Assembly: GCF_947489565.1 (NCBI RefSeq)
Contig: NZ_CANLEA010000008.1
Coordinates: 124,001-188,000, forward strand
Length of the DNA stretch: 64,000 bases
Direction: 5' to 3'
From: an uncultured Kordia sp.
GTDB lineage: Bacteria; Bacteroidota; Bacteroidia; Flavobacteriales; Flavobacteriaceae
Position 1 is the first letter of the stretch, and each line of letters opens with the position of its first letter. Below, piece by piece: positions 34,166 to 44,061 of this stretch. The notes under the pieces are model-generated. The model was not told the origin of the DNA and searched no databases. It saw nothing but the letters and a program-made list of their open reading frames with translations. Position numbers and translations under genes: made by a program.

Positions 34166-34897
34166 ATGGAAAATTCAACTACACATTCACAAACAACAAA
34201 CTATAAAGAACAAAGAGAAAGATGGGCGCATGAAGAAACCTTGCAATTAACACAGCATTTTCACCGATTAAACAAGAATACTGCTGAATTTGAACGTGTC
34301 AGTGATTTTATAATGAATAAAGATGGTGATGTTCTTAGATTTGAAACTATTAAAAAGGTTATAAAAGGACTTCGAATTTATTTAGCTTTAGATGCTTCAG
34401 ATAAAGAAAAGTTTACATTTTTTCCAGTATTAGAAGCAATGACACAACCAGGAGAATTTCATTACTTTAAATTATTTGCGGCACATACAAGAGAAGTAAA
34501 TACAAAAACGGAAGTGGTACCTAGACTATTTAAAGATATCATTGGTAAAAACTGGGATACCATCGATTTGAATTTGATAGATGATTTGTTTATTGCTACA
34601 AAAAAAGTTCCGAAAGAGTTTGATAGAATAGTTCGCGTAAAATATTATGAAGTTAGTCAAGATATCATAGAAAAAGTCATTAATAACTTACCAGAAATTA
34701 ACGGAATAACCTTATATTCTGGAATTGATATGAATAAGTTTGGAGATAAAACGAGCATTTCTTTTACGCCAGTTTTAGGATTTCAACATAATGCAGCCAT
34801 GGAAGATATTGAAGGATATGGACTTCAAGGCATCATGGAGTTTTCAAAAGGAGAAGTCCTCATTGAATATACAAGGCCATGTCCACCAACGTGTTAG
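34166..34897 (+). CDS. hypothetical cytoplasmic protein
   Basis: 243 residues from ATG 34166, preferred because TTAGGAG precedes it; the frame runs further upstream from a TTG. Not recognised. The protein is soluble and mixed alpha/beta, begins with a hydrophilic 'MENSTTHSQTTNYKEQRERW' and ends with an unusual Cys/Pro tail ('TRPCPPTC'). It is 9 bp upstream of a membrane protein and a two-component pair, so likely part of that operon. Confidence 0.7.
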   Translation: MENSTTHSQTTNYKEQRERWAHEETLQLTQHFHRLNKNTAEFERVSDFIMNKDGDVLRFETIKKVIKGLRIYLALDASDKEKFTFFPVLEAMTQPGEFHYFKLFAAHTREVNTKTEVVPRLFKDIIGKNWDTIDLNLIDDLFIATKKVPKEFDRIVRVKYYEVSQDIIEKVINNLPEINGITLYSGIDMNKFGDKTSISFTPVLGFQHNAAMEDIEGYGLQGIMEFSKGEVLIEYTRPCPPTC

Positions 34898-34906
34898 TAA
34901 ACTTTT

Positions 34907-35557
34907 ATGAGTGAAGAATTTTTTGGTAATCTAAGCCTTATTTCATCTTTTTCGGTGATACTTCCATTGCTGCTGGCAATATGGAAGTATCATCGTTTAA
35001 ACCCTATCCAAAAAAAGCTAAGCTACCTGTTAATTTTGTTTTCTATTACTGAGCTTATTGCGAATATATTATGGTATCAAAAACTCAATAATTTACCCGT
35101 ATATCATTTTTATACCATTATTGAATTTCTCTGCATTATAAGCATATATAAAGACGCTTTACACAAAATATATCCAACACGACTTTTTATTGTATTAGCT
35201 GTATCGTTTAGCTTGTTTTGCGTTGTTAATATGCTTTTCTTTCAAAGTCTTTTCATGTTTAATTCAAATGCCACCACCGTCTTAGGTATTTTGGTCATTT
35301 CTTTATCACTTAGTTATTTTTATGCGTTACTAAAGGAAGTAAAATATACCTTATTAGAGCGCAATCCGATGTTTTGGCTCAATGCAGGCTTTTTGATTTA
35401 TTTTTCGAGTAACTTATTGCTGTTTTTTATCAATAATAGCATGTTTACCAAAGCAGATGAGGTGAGTTATCTAGTTTGGGGATTGCATGCCATTGTCAAT
35501 TTTATATTAGTCATCTTTTTTACAATTGCTATATGGATCACTCCGAATCAACAGTAA
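34907..35557 (+). CDS. multi-pass membrane protein, unknown
   Basis: 216 residues with about six or seven hydrophobic helices ('LISSFSVILPLLLAIWKY', 'LFIVLAVSFSLFCVVNMLFF', 'TTVLGILVISLSLSYFYALL', 'IVNFILVIFFTIAIWI'). It overlaps the kinase gene by 25 bp and may serve as the membrane input for that soluble-domain kinase; this is inference from gene order. Confidence 0.75.
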   Translation: MSEEFFGNLSLISSFSVILPLLLAIWKYHRLNPIQKKLSYLLILFSITELIANILWYQKLNNLPVYHFYTIIEFLCIISIYKDALHKIYPTRLFIVLAVSFSLFCVVNMLFFQSLFMFNSNATTVLGILVISLSLSYFYALLKEVKYTLLERNPMFWLNAGFLIYFSSNLLLFFINNSMFTKADEVSYLVWGLHAIVNFILVIFFTIAIWITPNQQ

Positions 35558-36324
35558 CATTACAAATTATAATTATAGGAATGGTCGCTATTTTTGTGTT
35601 ATCACTAGCTGTCATTTTGTTCTTTATTATTTATCAAAAACGGTTGTTTGCGCAACAACAAAAGCATCAAAAAGTTGCCGCAGATTATCAGAGAGAATTA
35701 CTCCGTATTGCCATTCAAAGTGAAGAAAAAGAACGTACAAGAATTGGAAAAGAATTACACGACGATGTTGGAGCGTTGTTAACGACCACCAAATTATATT
35801 TGAGTCAGATTTCACCTGAAATGAATGCCGAAAAACAAAAAACTACGGTTGAAAAAATGTATTCTTTATTAGAAGCGATGATTCAAGGTGTTCGTAATAT
35901 TTCGCAGGATTTACGACCTGTTATTTTAGAAAGATTGGGATTGATAGAAGCGGTAAAAAGTTTAGTCACTACCGTAAATGATTTGAATGTTGTAAGAGTC
36001 GAATTCGTCGATACTACCAGAAACATGGTTTCAAAATCACATGAACTCAACATTTACAGAATTATACAAGAACTTTTAAATAATACCTTGAAGCATGCAA
36101 ATGCAACAGAAGTATCTATTGTGTTTAAGAATGAACTATCAAATTTAGTGATTGTATATAAAGACAATGGTGTGGGAATTATACATGAAGTATTACAAGA
36201 AAAAAAAGGCATCGGACTAAAAAATATTGAAAGTAGATTGTCAATCCTGTCAGGAACTTTTAAATTTGAAGATGTCAAACAAGGCATACAACTAACCATA
36301 CTAATACCATACGAACATGACTAA
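35533..36324 (+). CDS. NarL-type sensor histidine kinase (HisKA_3)
   Basis: 263 residues from ATG 35533 (inside the end of the preceding gene); the longer frame is antisense-like noise in the overlap. One N-terminal transmembrane helix ('IIIIGMVAIFVLSLAVILFF'), no periplasmic domain, dimerisation/phosphoacceptor 'EEKERTRIGKELHDDVGALL', and ATPase domain with 'IIQELLNNTLKHANATE', 'YKDNGVGI' and 'KGIGLKNIESRLS'. Small kinases like this usually depend on a partner for sensing. Stop overlaps the regulator start by 8 bp. Confidence 0.92.
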   Translation: MDHSESTVTLQIIIIGMVAIFVLSLAVILFFIIYQKRLFAQQQKHQKVAADYQRELLRIAIQSEEKERTRIGKELHDDVGALLTTTKLYLSQISPEMNAEKQKTTVEKMYSLLEAMIQGVRNISQDLRPVILERLGLIEAVKSLVTTVNDLNVVRVEFVDTTRNMVSKSHELNIYRIIQELLNNTLKHANATEVSIVFKNELSNLVIVYKDNGVGIIHEVLQEKKGIGLKNIESRLSILSGTFKFEDVKQGIQLTILIPYEHD

Positions 36325-36979
36325 CCAAACTATCTCTGTAGGCATTGCAGATGACCATATGCTATTCCGCGAAGGCGTGAAGTTAATTATAGAGAATTTT
36401 GAAAATATTACACCTGTACTGGAAGCTGAAAACGGACATGACCTATTCACACAATTAAAAAATAACGTTCCAGATGTTATTCTTTTAGATTTAGAAATGC
36501 CTGTAATGGATGGTATTGAAGCAACACAAAGATTGCGTGAGGAATATCCTGACGTGAAAATTTTAATCTTAAGCATGCACAAAGAACAACGCATGATTAC
36601 CTATTTAATGGAAATTGGCGCGAATGGATATTTGCTAAAAGATGCTGCTCCAGAAACCTTTGAAGAAGCCATCAGAACGGTTTATGCAAAAGGTTTTTAC
36701 TTTAACGAGTTTGTGTCTCATGCCATGTTAAATGGATTAAGAGACAAGTCCAAAACACCTCCAAAAATAGGGAAGGACTTTCATTTGACTTCTCGTGAAG
36801 AGGAAGTATTAGCTTTAATTGCGGAAGGACTTACCACAGTTGAAATTGGTGAAAAGTTATTTTTGAGTAAACGAACTATTGAAGGTCACCGAAATAATTT
36901 GCTCAGTAAATTAGGAGCAAAAAATACGGCATCATTAATCATTAAAGCAATTAAGGAAAATCTGATTATCGTAGATTAA
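36317..36979 (+). CDS. NarL/LuxR-family response regulator
   Basis: 220 residues: receiver with 'GIADDHMLFREGV', phosphoacceptor in 'VILLDLEMPVMDG' and Lys in 'YLLKDAAPE'; LuxR-type HTH 'LTSREEEVLALIAEGLTTVE' through 'RTIEGHRNNLLSKLGAKN'. It is the cognate regulator of the overlapping kinase. Its targets are unknown; the 10-bp repeats at 34034-34063 are one candidate site. Confidence 0.93.
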   Translation: MTNQTISVGIADDHMLFREGVKLIIENFENITPVLEAENGHDLFTQLKNNVPDVILLDLEMPVMDGIEATQRLREEYPDVKILILSMHKEQRMITYLMEIGANGYLLKDAAPETFEEAIRTVYAKGFYFNEFVSHAMLNGLRDKSKTPPKIGKDFHLTSREEEVLALIAEGLTTVEIGEKLFLSKRTIEGHRNNLLSKLGAKNTASLIIKAIKENLIIVD

Positions 36980-36987
36980 CGTAGTTA

Positions 36988-37500
36988 TTAGCAAGGCGAC
37001 CAATACTCCAATCGGATTAATTTACCATTTTTGAGATACAGACGTAAACCGTCATCACTATTTTTTTGGAAGAGGATAATAGTTCCATCTTTTCGTTTTC
37101 CAAAAGTTTGGGCGAGTTCCTGTCCAAATATTTCAACAAGTTCTGAGAGCGTTGTATTATGAGATAAGTTTTGGTTCTTATATGTGACAATGACAGAAAG
37201 ATCTTTTTCAAAGTCAACGATTTCTAAAAGATAGTGTTCTTTTTGGTTTCCAGTGAATTTGAAAGCACCGTAATCAAGAGTTGTATAGGTTTGTCCTTGC
37301 GTATCTGCAGATAAAAATCCGCAATCATATGTTGGATCGTACACTTTTTTAGGTGTTCCTAACTTTTGAATGATGTCAGCTTTTGCGGAATAAAAACGAA
37401 GTCCTTTATAACTTAGTTCATCAAAATCTACCGTTTGTGCAAAGCCTATATTGGCTATGAAATAAAATAGAAGAAAGCTATAAATGTGTTTTAATTTCAT
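36988..37500 (-). CDS. exported protein of unknown function
   Basis: 170 residues, signal peptide 'FLLFYFIANIGFAQ'. Soluble strand-rich mature part with 'ADIIQKLGTPKKVYDPTYDC' similar in style to small periplasmic lipoprotein-like domains that follow a 'G-x-P' turn. No catalytic motif. It overlaps the end of the PqiA-like gene by 4 bp (translational coupling). Confidence 0.7.
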   Translation of the reverse strand: MKLKHIYSFLLFYFIANIGFAQTVDFDELSYKGLRFYSAKADIIQKLGTPKKVYDPTYDCGFLSADTQGQTYTTLDYGAFKFTGNQKEHYLLEIVDFEKDLSVIVTYKNQNLSHNTTLSELVEIFGQELAQTFGKRKDGTIILFQKNSDDGLRLYLKNGKLIRLEYWSPC

Positions 37501-38810
37501 GTTTGTGATTCAGCAGTAGTTTCAGATTCAAGTCCGTTTACAGTGGATGTATCTAGCATTGTTTGAATGCGTTGTGAAATAAAGATACTCATAATTACAA
37601 ATCCCATAAAGAAAAAGAAACCATTTTGTAGTTCTGATTTATTCGTGGATAGAATTTCAAGATTTTCAATGCTGTTTTCAAGTTGTCCTAATTGGCTTGA
37701 GATAATTCCGGTAAAACCGATATAAGACATAAAAATTGCCACAACCATTACATCTGCCATGGACCATTTTCCGCTTTTAAACACCATAAAGCGAATGATT
37801 TTGTTCTTTTTTAAGGAACGTTTAAAAACTAATAACAGACTTGAGATGAGTTTGGAAACTGGGAAAATCACACTAAAAAGTAAGACTAAAATACCAACCA
37901 ACATGACTTTGGTTTTTCCTTGTGAAAGCATAATGCTCGATACTTCCATGATACTTTTACTCTTGTAATACAGCACTTGATCTTTGAATGAAATTGCTTC
38001 GCCCATCAATTGTAATTCCATAGAAGCAATACGTGCATCAATATCAATCATCGGAAGAAAAACGCCCAATGCTAACAGATGAACTGCCGCAATAATGTAA
38101 ATTGTAATAGTGAGATTGGAAGTCTGTTTAAACACAAATAATAACAAAAGCATGCTTAAAAATGCAGCTAATAACACAATATTATAAATGTTTTGCTTGT
38201 CATTGATTGTGTCAAGTTTCTTTGAAATGAGTGCAATACAAGTGTCTCCAGTTTCGGAGTTGTATTTTGATAGAATGTTATTGTAAGTTGTATAATCTAT
38301 TTTTTGGAAGGTATCTTTTGTATACGAATTGATTTGTGCTAAAATATACTCTTTGATGCCTTCACGATTTTCTTCACTCTCTAAAAAGTCGAGAATATCC
38401 TCTGTAATTGTAGGCACTTGATTTTTTAATTCGCTAAAAATTTCGAAAAAATCTGCACCAATATTTTTCAACGAAAGTCCAAAAAAGTCTTTGTTTTTCT
38501 CGTTTTTTGCTTTGTAAGTACGTTCAAACTTGTCAATAGATTCATTCAAGAATTTCTCAACTTTCACACGTGCTTCTTCGCGTTGTCCTCCAGAAAGTTC
38601 GAGTTCGTTTAACTTTTTTGTAATGATTTTTCCAAACTGTTTTTCCCAAGCATCAACATTAAACATTCCATATCTAATATCCGAAAGTTCAATAGCATCT
38701 GCTTTGAATACACGTTTCTCTGTTTCTAACTGGTAACTTGTATACGCAGCAAAACTGATCGCAATAAGCAATACAAATAAAATACTGTTTAGAATAAGGT
38801 TTTTACGCAC
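37497..38810 (-). CDS. PqiA-like integral membrane protein
   Basis: 437 residues. One N-terminal helix, a ~170-residue charged helical extracytoplasmic region, then at least four helices. The segment 'GKWSMADVMVVAIFMSYIGF' is characteristic of the PqiA (paraquat-inducible protein A) family, which works with MCE proteins in envelope lipid transport in Proteobacteria. Here there is no MCE partner, only the small exported protein at 36988, so the role is open. Confidence 0.7.
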   Translation of the reverse strand: MRKNLILNSILFVLLIAISFAAYTSYQLETEKRVFKADAIELSDIRYGMFNVDAWEKQFGKIITKKLNELELSGGQREEARVKVEKFLNESIDKFERTYKAKNEKNKDFFGLSLKNIGADFFEIFSELKNQVPTITEDILDFLESEENREGIKEYILAQINSYTKDTFQKIDYTTYNNILSKYNSETGDTCIALISKKLDTINDKQNIYNIVLLAAFLSMLLLLFVFKQTSNLTITIYIIAAVHLLALGVFLPMIDIDARIASMELQLMGEAISFKDQVLYYKSKSIMEVSSIMLSQGKTKVMLVGILVLLFSVIFPVSKLISSLLLVFKRSLKKNKIIRFMVFKSGKWSMADVMVVAIFMSYIGFTGIISSQLGQLENSIENLEILSTNKSELQNGFFFFMGFVIMSIFISQRIQTMLDTSTVNGLESETTAESQT

Positions 38811-38971
38811 GCTGTAGATGTTAGTTTTTATCGTTTTCCATAGATAAGACGAGTCACTGCTAAATTTGTTTCAAAAGAAATAACTTATCGTTTTTCAAGA
38901 TACTCAAAAATTGCGTTTGAAATAGTTTTATGTATGCGTTTTCTAACGTATTTGCGTGTATTTTTTCCTAC

Positions 38972-39946
38972 TTATTCATATTGCAAGCCAATTTTTTCTT
39001 TCACTTGATCAATAATTGTGATTAACTGCTCACTGAATGCCAATGGTACTTTTGAGTTCTCTTTATCGCCGTTGCGGATGTTTGCATTTACAGCTTCAAT
39101 TTCATGAATATATCCAATTCCCGAATGTGGAAGTTCAAAAACAGTTTCTGTATCATCTTTGTACAAAGTAATTGTATTTGCATGATGAAAACGACGGTGT
39201 AATTTTATAAAACCTTTGGTGCCAAAAATATATCCTTCGGTTGGCGTATCTACTTCAAAAGTAGATTCTAAAACAGCTTTTGCATCATTCTCATAATCAA
39301 ACAACATAGCACAGAAGCTATCAACTCCAGTATCTGTCATACGCGCCATTGCTTTGATTTCAGACGGCATTCCCAATACTAAAAGACTTAAGAAAATTGG
39401 GTAAATTCCGATGTCTAACAAAGAACCGCCGCCCAACTTTTTATTGTACAAACGGTTTTCGGTATTGTATTCGCCCAAAAAACCAAAATCAGCACGAATG
39501 CTAACAATATCTCCAATAACTTTTTCGTCTAAAAGCTCCAATACTTTTTGATATGAAGGCATAAAACGTGTCCAAATAGCTTCCATCAAAAATACATTTC
39601 GCGACTTAGCTTCTTTCACCATGGTATGCACTTGTTCGGCATTAACGCCCATTGGTTTTTCACACAAAACAGCTTTGTTATGTTGTAGGCAAAGCATGGT
39701 ATTTTCAAAATGAAACACATGTGGAGTGGCAATATAAATGACATCAATTTCAGGATCGTTGGCAAGTGCTTCATACGAGTCATACGCTTTTTGAGCATGA
39801 TATGTTTTCGCAAAAGCAGTTGCTTTATCCATACTTCGAGAAGCAACTCCGTAAAGAACTGCATCGTTTGAAAGTTGTAAATCGGCAGCGAATTTACTTG
39901 CGATATTTCCTAAGCCAATAATTCCCCATTTAATTTTTGTTTGCAT
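38972..39946 (-). CDS. Gfo/Idh/MocA family oxidoreductase
   Basis: 324 residues. N-terminal NAD(P) Rossmann fold 'KWGIIGLGNIASKFAADLQL', then the hallmark 'CEKPMGVNAEQ' (~95; catalytic Lys) and the C-terminal alpha/beta domain with 'GGGSLLDIGIYPIFLSLL'. The family oxidises or reduces sugars and related polyols or trans-dihydrodiols. 'AIWTRFMPSYQKVLELL' is close to the dihydrodiol dehydrogenase-like branch. No sugar-catabolic neighbours are seen. Confidence 0.88.
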   Translation of the reverse strand: MQTKIKWGIIGLGNIASKFAADLQLSNDAVLYGVASRSMDKATAFAKTYHAQKAYDSYEALANDPEIDVIYIATPHVFHFENTMLCLQHNKAVLCEKPMGVNAEQVHTMVKEAKSRNVFLMEAIWTRFMPSYQKVLELLDEKVIGDIVSIRADFGFLGEYNTENRLYNKKLGGGSLLDIGIYPIFLSLLVLGMPSEIKAMARMTDTGVDSFCAMLFDYENDAKAVLESTFEVDTPTEGYIFGTKGFIKLHRRFHHANTITLYKDDTETVFELPHSGIGYIHEIEAVNANIRNGDKENSKVPLAFSEQLITIIDQVKEKIGLQYE

Positions 39947-40031
39947 GAAAGTAGATTGTATGTTGATTCAATACACAATATTGAGAAAAAGATAGGAAAT
40001 ACTTGTGAATGTATTGCCTCAGAAGTTTGAT

Positions 40032-40556
40032 CTATTTTTTCAAAATGCCCAAATAGGCTTTCCAAGGACCCAATTCATCAGTATATTGTTTTGCCATCAC
40101 TCTGGAAATTTGTCCAATATGACCTAAATCATGCACTGTCCAAGTTGCTAAAAGCTGCTTTAAATTCACTTCGCCCAATTCGGGATGCATGCCTTTTTTT
40201 ATAAAATCATTTTCTGTGATGTGAAGTGTTTCTAATGCTTTCAGATTTTTTGATCTAAGCTCTGAAAACTCCGCTAGTAATTCTTGAATGCTTTTTCCTT
40301 TGCTATCATTTTCTTGTGCAAATCGATCAAAAGGTTCAAACGTTTTATTTTCAGCAGACGACAAAATAATTTTGGCACGAACAATCCAATCGGTTTTCTC
40401 GCCATGCACTAAATGTCCTATGATATCGTACGGACTCCAAGTGTTTGTGCCTTCGTTATTGTATAACCATTCATCAGACAATTCACTAAGCATTGTTGTT
40501 AGTGTTTCTGGAGTTTGACTCAGAATTTCTATGGATTTTTCAATATCAAACGTCAT
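40032..40556 (-). CDS. DinB-superfamily protein
   Basis: 174 residues forming a four-helix bundle with three metal-binding His in the usual places: 'DIIGHLVHGEK' (~47) and 'LATWTVHDLGHIGQISRVM' near the C-terminus. DinB/YfiT-like proteins include thiol-dependent transferases; the substrate is not known here. Its start overlaps the preceding small membrane-protein gene by 11 bp. Confidence 0.85.
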   Translation of the reverse strand: MTFDIEKSIEILSQTPETLTTMLSELSDEWLYNNEGTNTWSPYDIIGHLVHGEKTDWIVRAKIILSSAENKTFEPFDRFAQENDSKGKSIQELLAEFSELRSKNLKALETLHITENDFIKKGMHPELGEVNLKQLLATWTVHDLGHIGQISRVMAKQYTDELGPWKAYLGILKK

Positions 40557-40758
40557 TTCTAACTTTTATAGGTTTTGCAGTTTTTGGTTTTGCAAGATTC
40601 ATAACCGCAATAATTAAAACTCCGAATCCTATACCTTTAAAGATACCATTTGCAAGATCAGAAACTTCTAAATAATGTGAAATAATTTGAGAAAAAACAA
40701 TACATAGTATTCCTATGATGAATAATAAAATGGCTTTTCTGTGGTTTGATTGTGTCAT
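40546..40758 (-). CDS. small two-helix membrane protein, unknown
   Basis: 70 residues with two hydrophobic helices ('AILLFIIGILCIVFSQII', 'GIFKGIGFGVLIIAVMNL') and a basic C-terminal tail. It overlaps the DinB gene by 11 bp, which supports it being real and cotranscribed. Confidence 0.65.
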   Translation of the reverse strand: MTQSNHRKAILLFIIGILCIVFSQIISHYLEVSDLANGIFKGIGFGVLIIAVMNLAKPKTAKPIKVRNDV

Positions 40759-40825
40759 GTGTTTAAAGTTTTTTTATAGGTAGTTTTTCGGATGAATTTG
40801 TTACGATTAAAAGAAAATGATGTCT

Positions 40826-42562
40826 CTAGATTTCAAAATCAAGATTTTTACCTCTTAAAAAAGAACCTTTTGCTTCATATTCATCCACAATTGCGTGTTT
40901 TATGAGTGTAAACTTTTCTCTATCCATTATAGGATTATTTTTGTCTTCTAACTGATTGATAATGGATTTTAGTTTTTCCATCTCCTCATCATAAAACAAG
41001 GTGCCTGTCGCTATATTTTCACGAATATACTTAACTAGCTTTTTATAAAATTCTATTGTAAAATTTTTATTTTGATGTTGTGTCGCCCCTTCTTGAAGCG
41101 TCTCGACAACTTTTAATATAGTGCCTTCATATGTTTTTTGATCGTCGGAAGCTGTAGCATATGTTTCTCTTATATATGCTATTTGTTCTTCGTAATCAAT
41201 GGGAATTTCTTCTTTTTCAAACAAAGGATTACCATTTATATAGATAGAGAATCTAATTTCTTCAGATTGATAATAGGATGTTAATCTTTCTGTGGTTTCG
41301 ACATCAATGTCTCCGCCTATATATAAACTATAAAATTTTATGTCTTTAAAACGTTCAGGAATCACAACTTTTCCAAAGAAAAAAAGCCCCAAATCTTCCC
41401 ATTCTTGCTTTTCAAAAACTTCCTCAGGAATCTGTGAGATATTATAAAACATTTTAGCAGGTTTACCATATTCAGCGCTTTCTTTTTCAATATCAATATC
41501 TCTTTCAAATTCTTTAGCAGCATGACTCACGAACCAATCAATTTTAGGTGTCAAACGTTGTGTTTGATGATCTTGAGTAATGCCAACAAAACCGCCCCAA
41601 TATTCCATATCAGTTTTTTCTGTAGCTCCATCCGTATTTACAAGTACATGTTTAAAATCGACATGTATCATCTGTTTGGGCAGCATTTTAAAAATATCTT
41701 CTATCGAAATTCCAGTACACTCTTTCAAATCAATACGTCCACCGTTTTTAGAAAATGGAAAAAACTTCGTAATCCAGCCATCAATATATTTTGGTGAGCC
41801 GTATTCTTCAATAGTATGTATTTTGAAAATGTTCATCCAAAATTCGTTGTCTATATCTTCTTGTGCTGTGTTTCGGATCTTTGTAATAATCGGATATAGA
41901 TCCTCATGCCACCAAGCTAAATCATATTTCTTTAAAATGTCTAATTTGTCTAAAAGATGATTCCAATCACCAGCAGATCCTTCAACAGTCATTTCAGGAA
42001 TTCCACAAATACATCTGTAAATTATATATTCAAAATAGGCTTTAAACGTATCCATGATGGTAATTTCACTCACCACTTTAGAAGCCAGTGTTGTCGTACT
42101 AAAATCAGCTCGCAATTCACTCACCAAATCAGCGCCTAGTATTTTTTCTATCTCATCACTAAATGTAGAAGTAGCTTCATGCCAAGGACTTGTAGGATCA
42201 CCTAGTTTAATGTTATCATTTCGAATAGCAATCACTTGTCCTGCGCTTAGCTGTGGGAAAAGATCGTTTCCAGATTTACGTTGATGATTGACATGATTTG
42301 AAATTCCTTGCAAAACCAACAACCAAATCATATCTGGCGAAAGCGTAAACGGTCTGTGCTGTGAATATGCCAAATACAATCCGTATAAAAACGAATGATA
42401 TCCACCAGAAATAAGTTTTTCATCAGGATTTGGTAAGTATTCTATCTTATTAGAGAAGGTTTGAACAATCTCACTAAATGCTTTTTCTTCTACTAAATCT
42501 GTCGGTCGGTCTAGAGTTTCGATATGAAATGTTATCGAATTTTCGATTTTTGTTTTAATCAT
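40826..42562 (-). CDS. DUF4419 domain-containing protein
   Basis: 578 residues, no signal peptide. The DUF4419 part is the N-terminal ~350 residues ('GGYHSFLYGLYLAYSQHRPF', 'LSPDMIWLLVLQGISNHVN', 'GWITKFFPFSKNGG', 'HVDFKHVLVNTDG'). The C-terminal ~200 residues are acidic and helical. The family occurs widely but sporadically, in bacteria and fungi, with no known biochemical role. It is separated by 67 bp from the small membrane-protein gene and probably has its own promoter. Confidence 0.82.
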   Translation of the reverse strand: MIKTKIENSITFHIETLDRPTDLVEEKAFSEIVQTFSNKIEYLPNPDEKLISGGYHSFLYGLYLAYSQHRPFTLSPDMIWLLVLQGISNHVNHQRKSGNDLFPQLSAGQVIAIRNDNIKLGDPTSPWHEATSTFSDEIEKILGADLVSELRADFSTTTLASKVVSEITIMDTFKAYFEYIIYRCICGIPEMTVEGSAGDWNHLLDKLDILKKYDLAWWHEDLYPIITKIRNTAQEDIDNEFWMNIFKIHTIEEYGSPKYIDGWITKFFPFSKNGGRIDLKECTGISIEDIFKMLPKQMIHVDFKHVLVNTDGATEKTDMEYWGGFVGITQDHQTQRLTPKIDWFVSHAAKEFERDIDIEKESAEYGKPAKMFYNISQIPEEVFEKQEWEDLGLFFFGKVVIPERFKDIKFYSLYIGGDIDVETTERLTSYYQSEEIRFSIYINGNPLFEKEEIPIDYEEQIAYIRETYATASDDQKTYEGTILKVVETLQEGATQHQNKNFTIEFYKKLVKYIRENIATGTLFYDEEMEKLKSIINQLEDKNNPIMDREKFTLIKHAIVDEYEAKGSFLRGKNLDFEI

Positions 42563-42950
42563 GGTTATAACGTAACTGGAATGTGTTCGAAGTTACGATT
42601 TTTCATAATAATTTCTTTGACGCTTATGCCTAATTCTTAAACGCTTGAGGGTTTTCTTTTTAATAGAGTTTAGAAAATAAACACCTTTGAATTGTCATTA
42701 ACTAACAATTAAAAACGCAATTGCTGCTTTATAGAACGAAATCAATAATGAAAATGCAAGCACATAAGTAAAATATCAGTTTTTATCAGATTATATTTTA
42801 ACGATGGAAAACCACTTTCTGTACTTTACAGAAGTGGTTTTTTATTTTAAAAAAGCTTCAAAAATAAATTTGTAACCTTTTTAAAAGTCAAATTGTCCAA
42901 TAGATGTGAATTCACAAATCAAATCAAAAAACAATAAAAACTTTTAAACA
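42563..42950. other. gene-free stretch with a free-standing terminator
   Basis: Contains a strong plus-strand terminator at 42807-42844 with no plus-strand gene before it, and a -7-like TAAATTTG (42865-42872) in front of the hydrolase gene. A small RNA ending at the terminator is possible. Confidence 0.4.
42807..42845 (+). terminator. free-standing intrinsic terminator
   Basis: Stem AAAACCACTTTCTGT / ACAGAAGTGGTTTT with one bulge and a T run. Confidence 0.75.
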
Positions 42951-44051
42951 ATGAAATATTATAAAAACGTACTACTTACGGTGTTCTTATGCCTAATAAG
43001 TATCAATTCTTATGGACAAAACAATTCAGATTATATCAAGAAAGTAAATGGCCAATCGTTGAAAGTTGAAGCTTTAAATTCGCATATTCAACAAGTAATG
43101 GACAGCTTAAAAATGTCAGGTTTGTCAATTGCTATTATCAATGATTCAAAAATTGCGTATCATCAAACATTTGGTGTTTCTAACCTAAAAACTCAAGAAA
43201 AAATAACTGAAACCAGCATTTTTGAAGGTGCTTCATTATCCAAACCAATTTTTGCCTACTTTGTCTTGAAAATGGTAGATAAAGGAATTATCAGTTTAGA
43301 CGAACCTTTATATAATTATATGAAACATCCCGCAATTGCTGAAAATTCTATAGAAAAATCCAAACGCATCACCGCACGAATGATTTTATCACACAGTAGT
43401 GGTTTTCCAAATTTTAGCAGAGGAAAAAAAGTAGAATTACCGTTTACGCCTGGCGAAGGTTTCTTGTATTCGGGAGAAGGATATCAATACTTAGCAGCAA
43501 TTATTGGGCAACAACACAATGTAGGTTGGAGAGCAAAATTCAATGAAATCTTTGAGAAAGAAGTAACGCAACCACTCGGAATGAAAAACACCTCTTTTCT
43601 TTGGAATGACTATTTAAAAGCACACAAAGTATTTGGACATATCGAAGGGAAACCTACAAAGAATGACCACGGACAATGGAGTGGAAAAACATTCAATGCA
43701 TTTTCAAGTATTCACTCAGAAGCTAGTGAATATGCAAAATTTATCATTGCTATGTTAAAAAGAGAAGGCTTAAGCAAAGCAAGTTTTGATGAAATGTTAG
43801 CCACGCAAAACAAATTTTCAAACTCCAATGAATTATTGAAAGAAACGGGACAAACAGGTTGGGGATTAGGCTTTGCGCAAAAACCAACTTCCAACGGATT
43901 AATGCATTTACACACAGGGAACAATCACGATTTTCAAGCGTATACGATGTTTGTGCCAAAACAACAATACGGATTGGTAGTTTTTACAAATTCAGACAAT
44001 ATGCTACCTTTTATCCAGCAATTAGGAATCATCTTAGAAGAACAATTTTAA
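42951..44051 (+). CDS. serine hydrolase, beta-lactamase/PBP4-like family
   Basis: 366 residues with a signal peptide ('LLTVFLCLISINSYGQ'). Catalytic S-x-x-K is 'ASLSKPIFAYFVLK' (~95); the Y-x-N position is 'LYSGEGYQYLA' (Tyr kept, Asn replaced by Glu/Gly); the third box is 'LMHLHTGNNHDF' (HTG). Class C-like fold enzymes of this type are usually peptidases or esterases and not true beta-lactamases. It acts in the periplasm. It is followed 10 bp later by the DUF6249-like gene, so likely cotranscribed. Confidence 0.88.
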   Translation: MKYYKNVLLTVFLCLISINSYGQNNSDYIKKVNGQSLKVEALNSHIQQVMDSLKMSGLSIAIINDSKIAYHQTFGVSNLKTQEKITETSIFEGASLSKPIFAYFVLKMVDKGIISLDEPLYNYMKHPAIAENSIEKSKRITARMILSHSSGFPNFSRGKKVELPFTPGEGFLYSGEGYQYLAAIIGQQHNVGWRAKFNEIFEKEVTQPLGMKNTSFLWNDYLKAHKVFGHIEGKPTKNDHGQWSGKTFNAFSSIHSEASEYAKFIIAMLKREGLSKASFDEMLATQNKFSNSNELLKETGQTGWGLGFAQKPTSNGLMHLHTGNNHDFQAYTMFVPKQQYGLVVFTNSDNMLPFIQQLGIILEEQF

Positions 44052-44061
44052 TATACTATTT

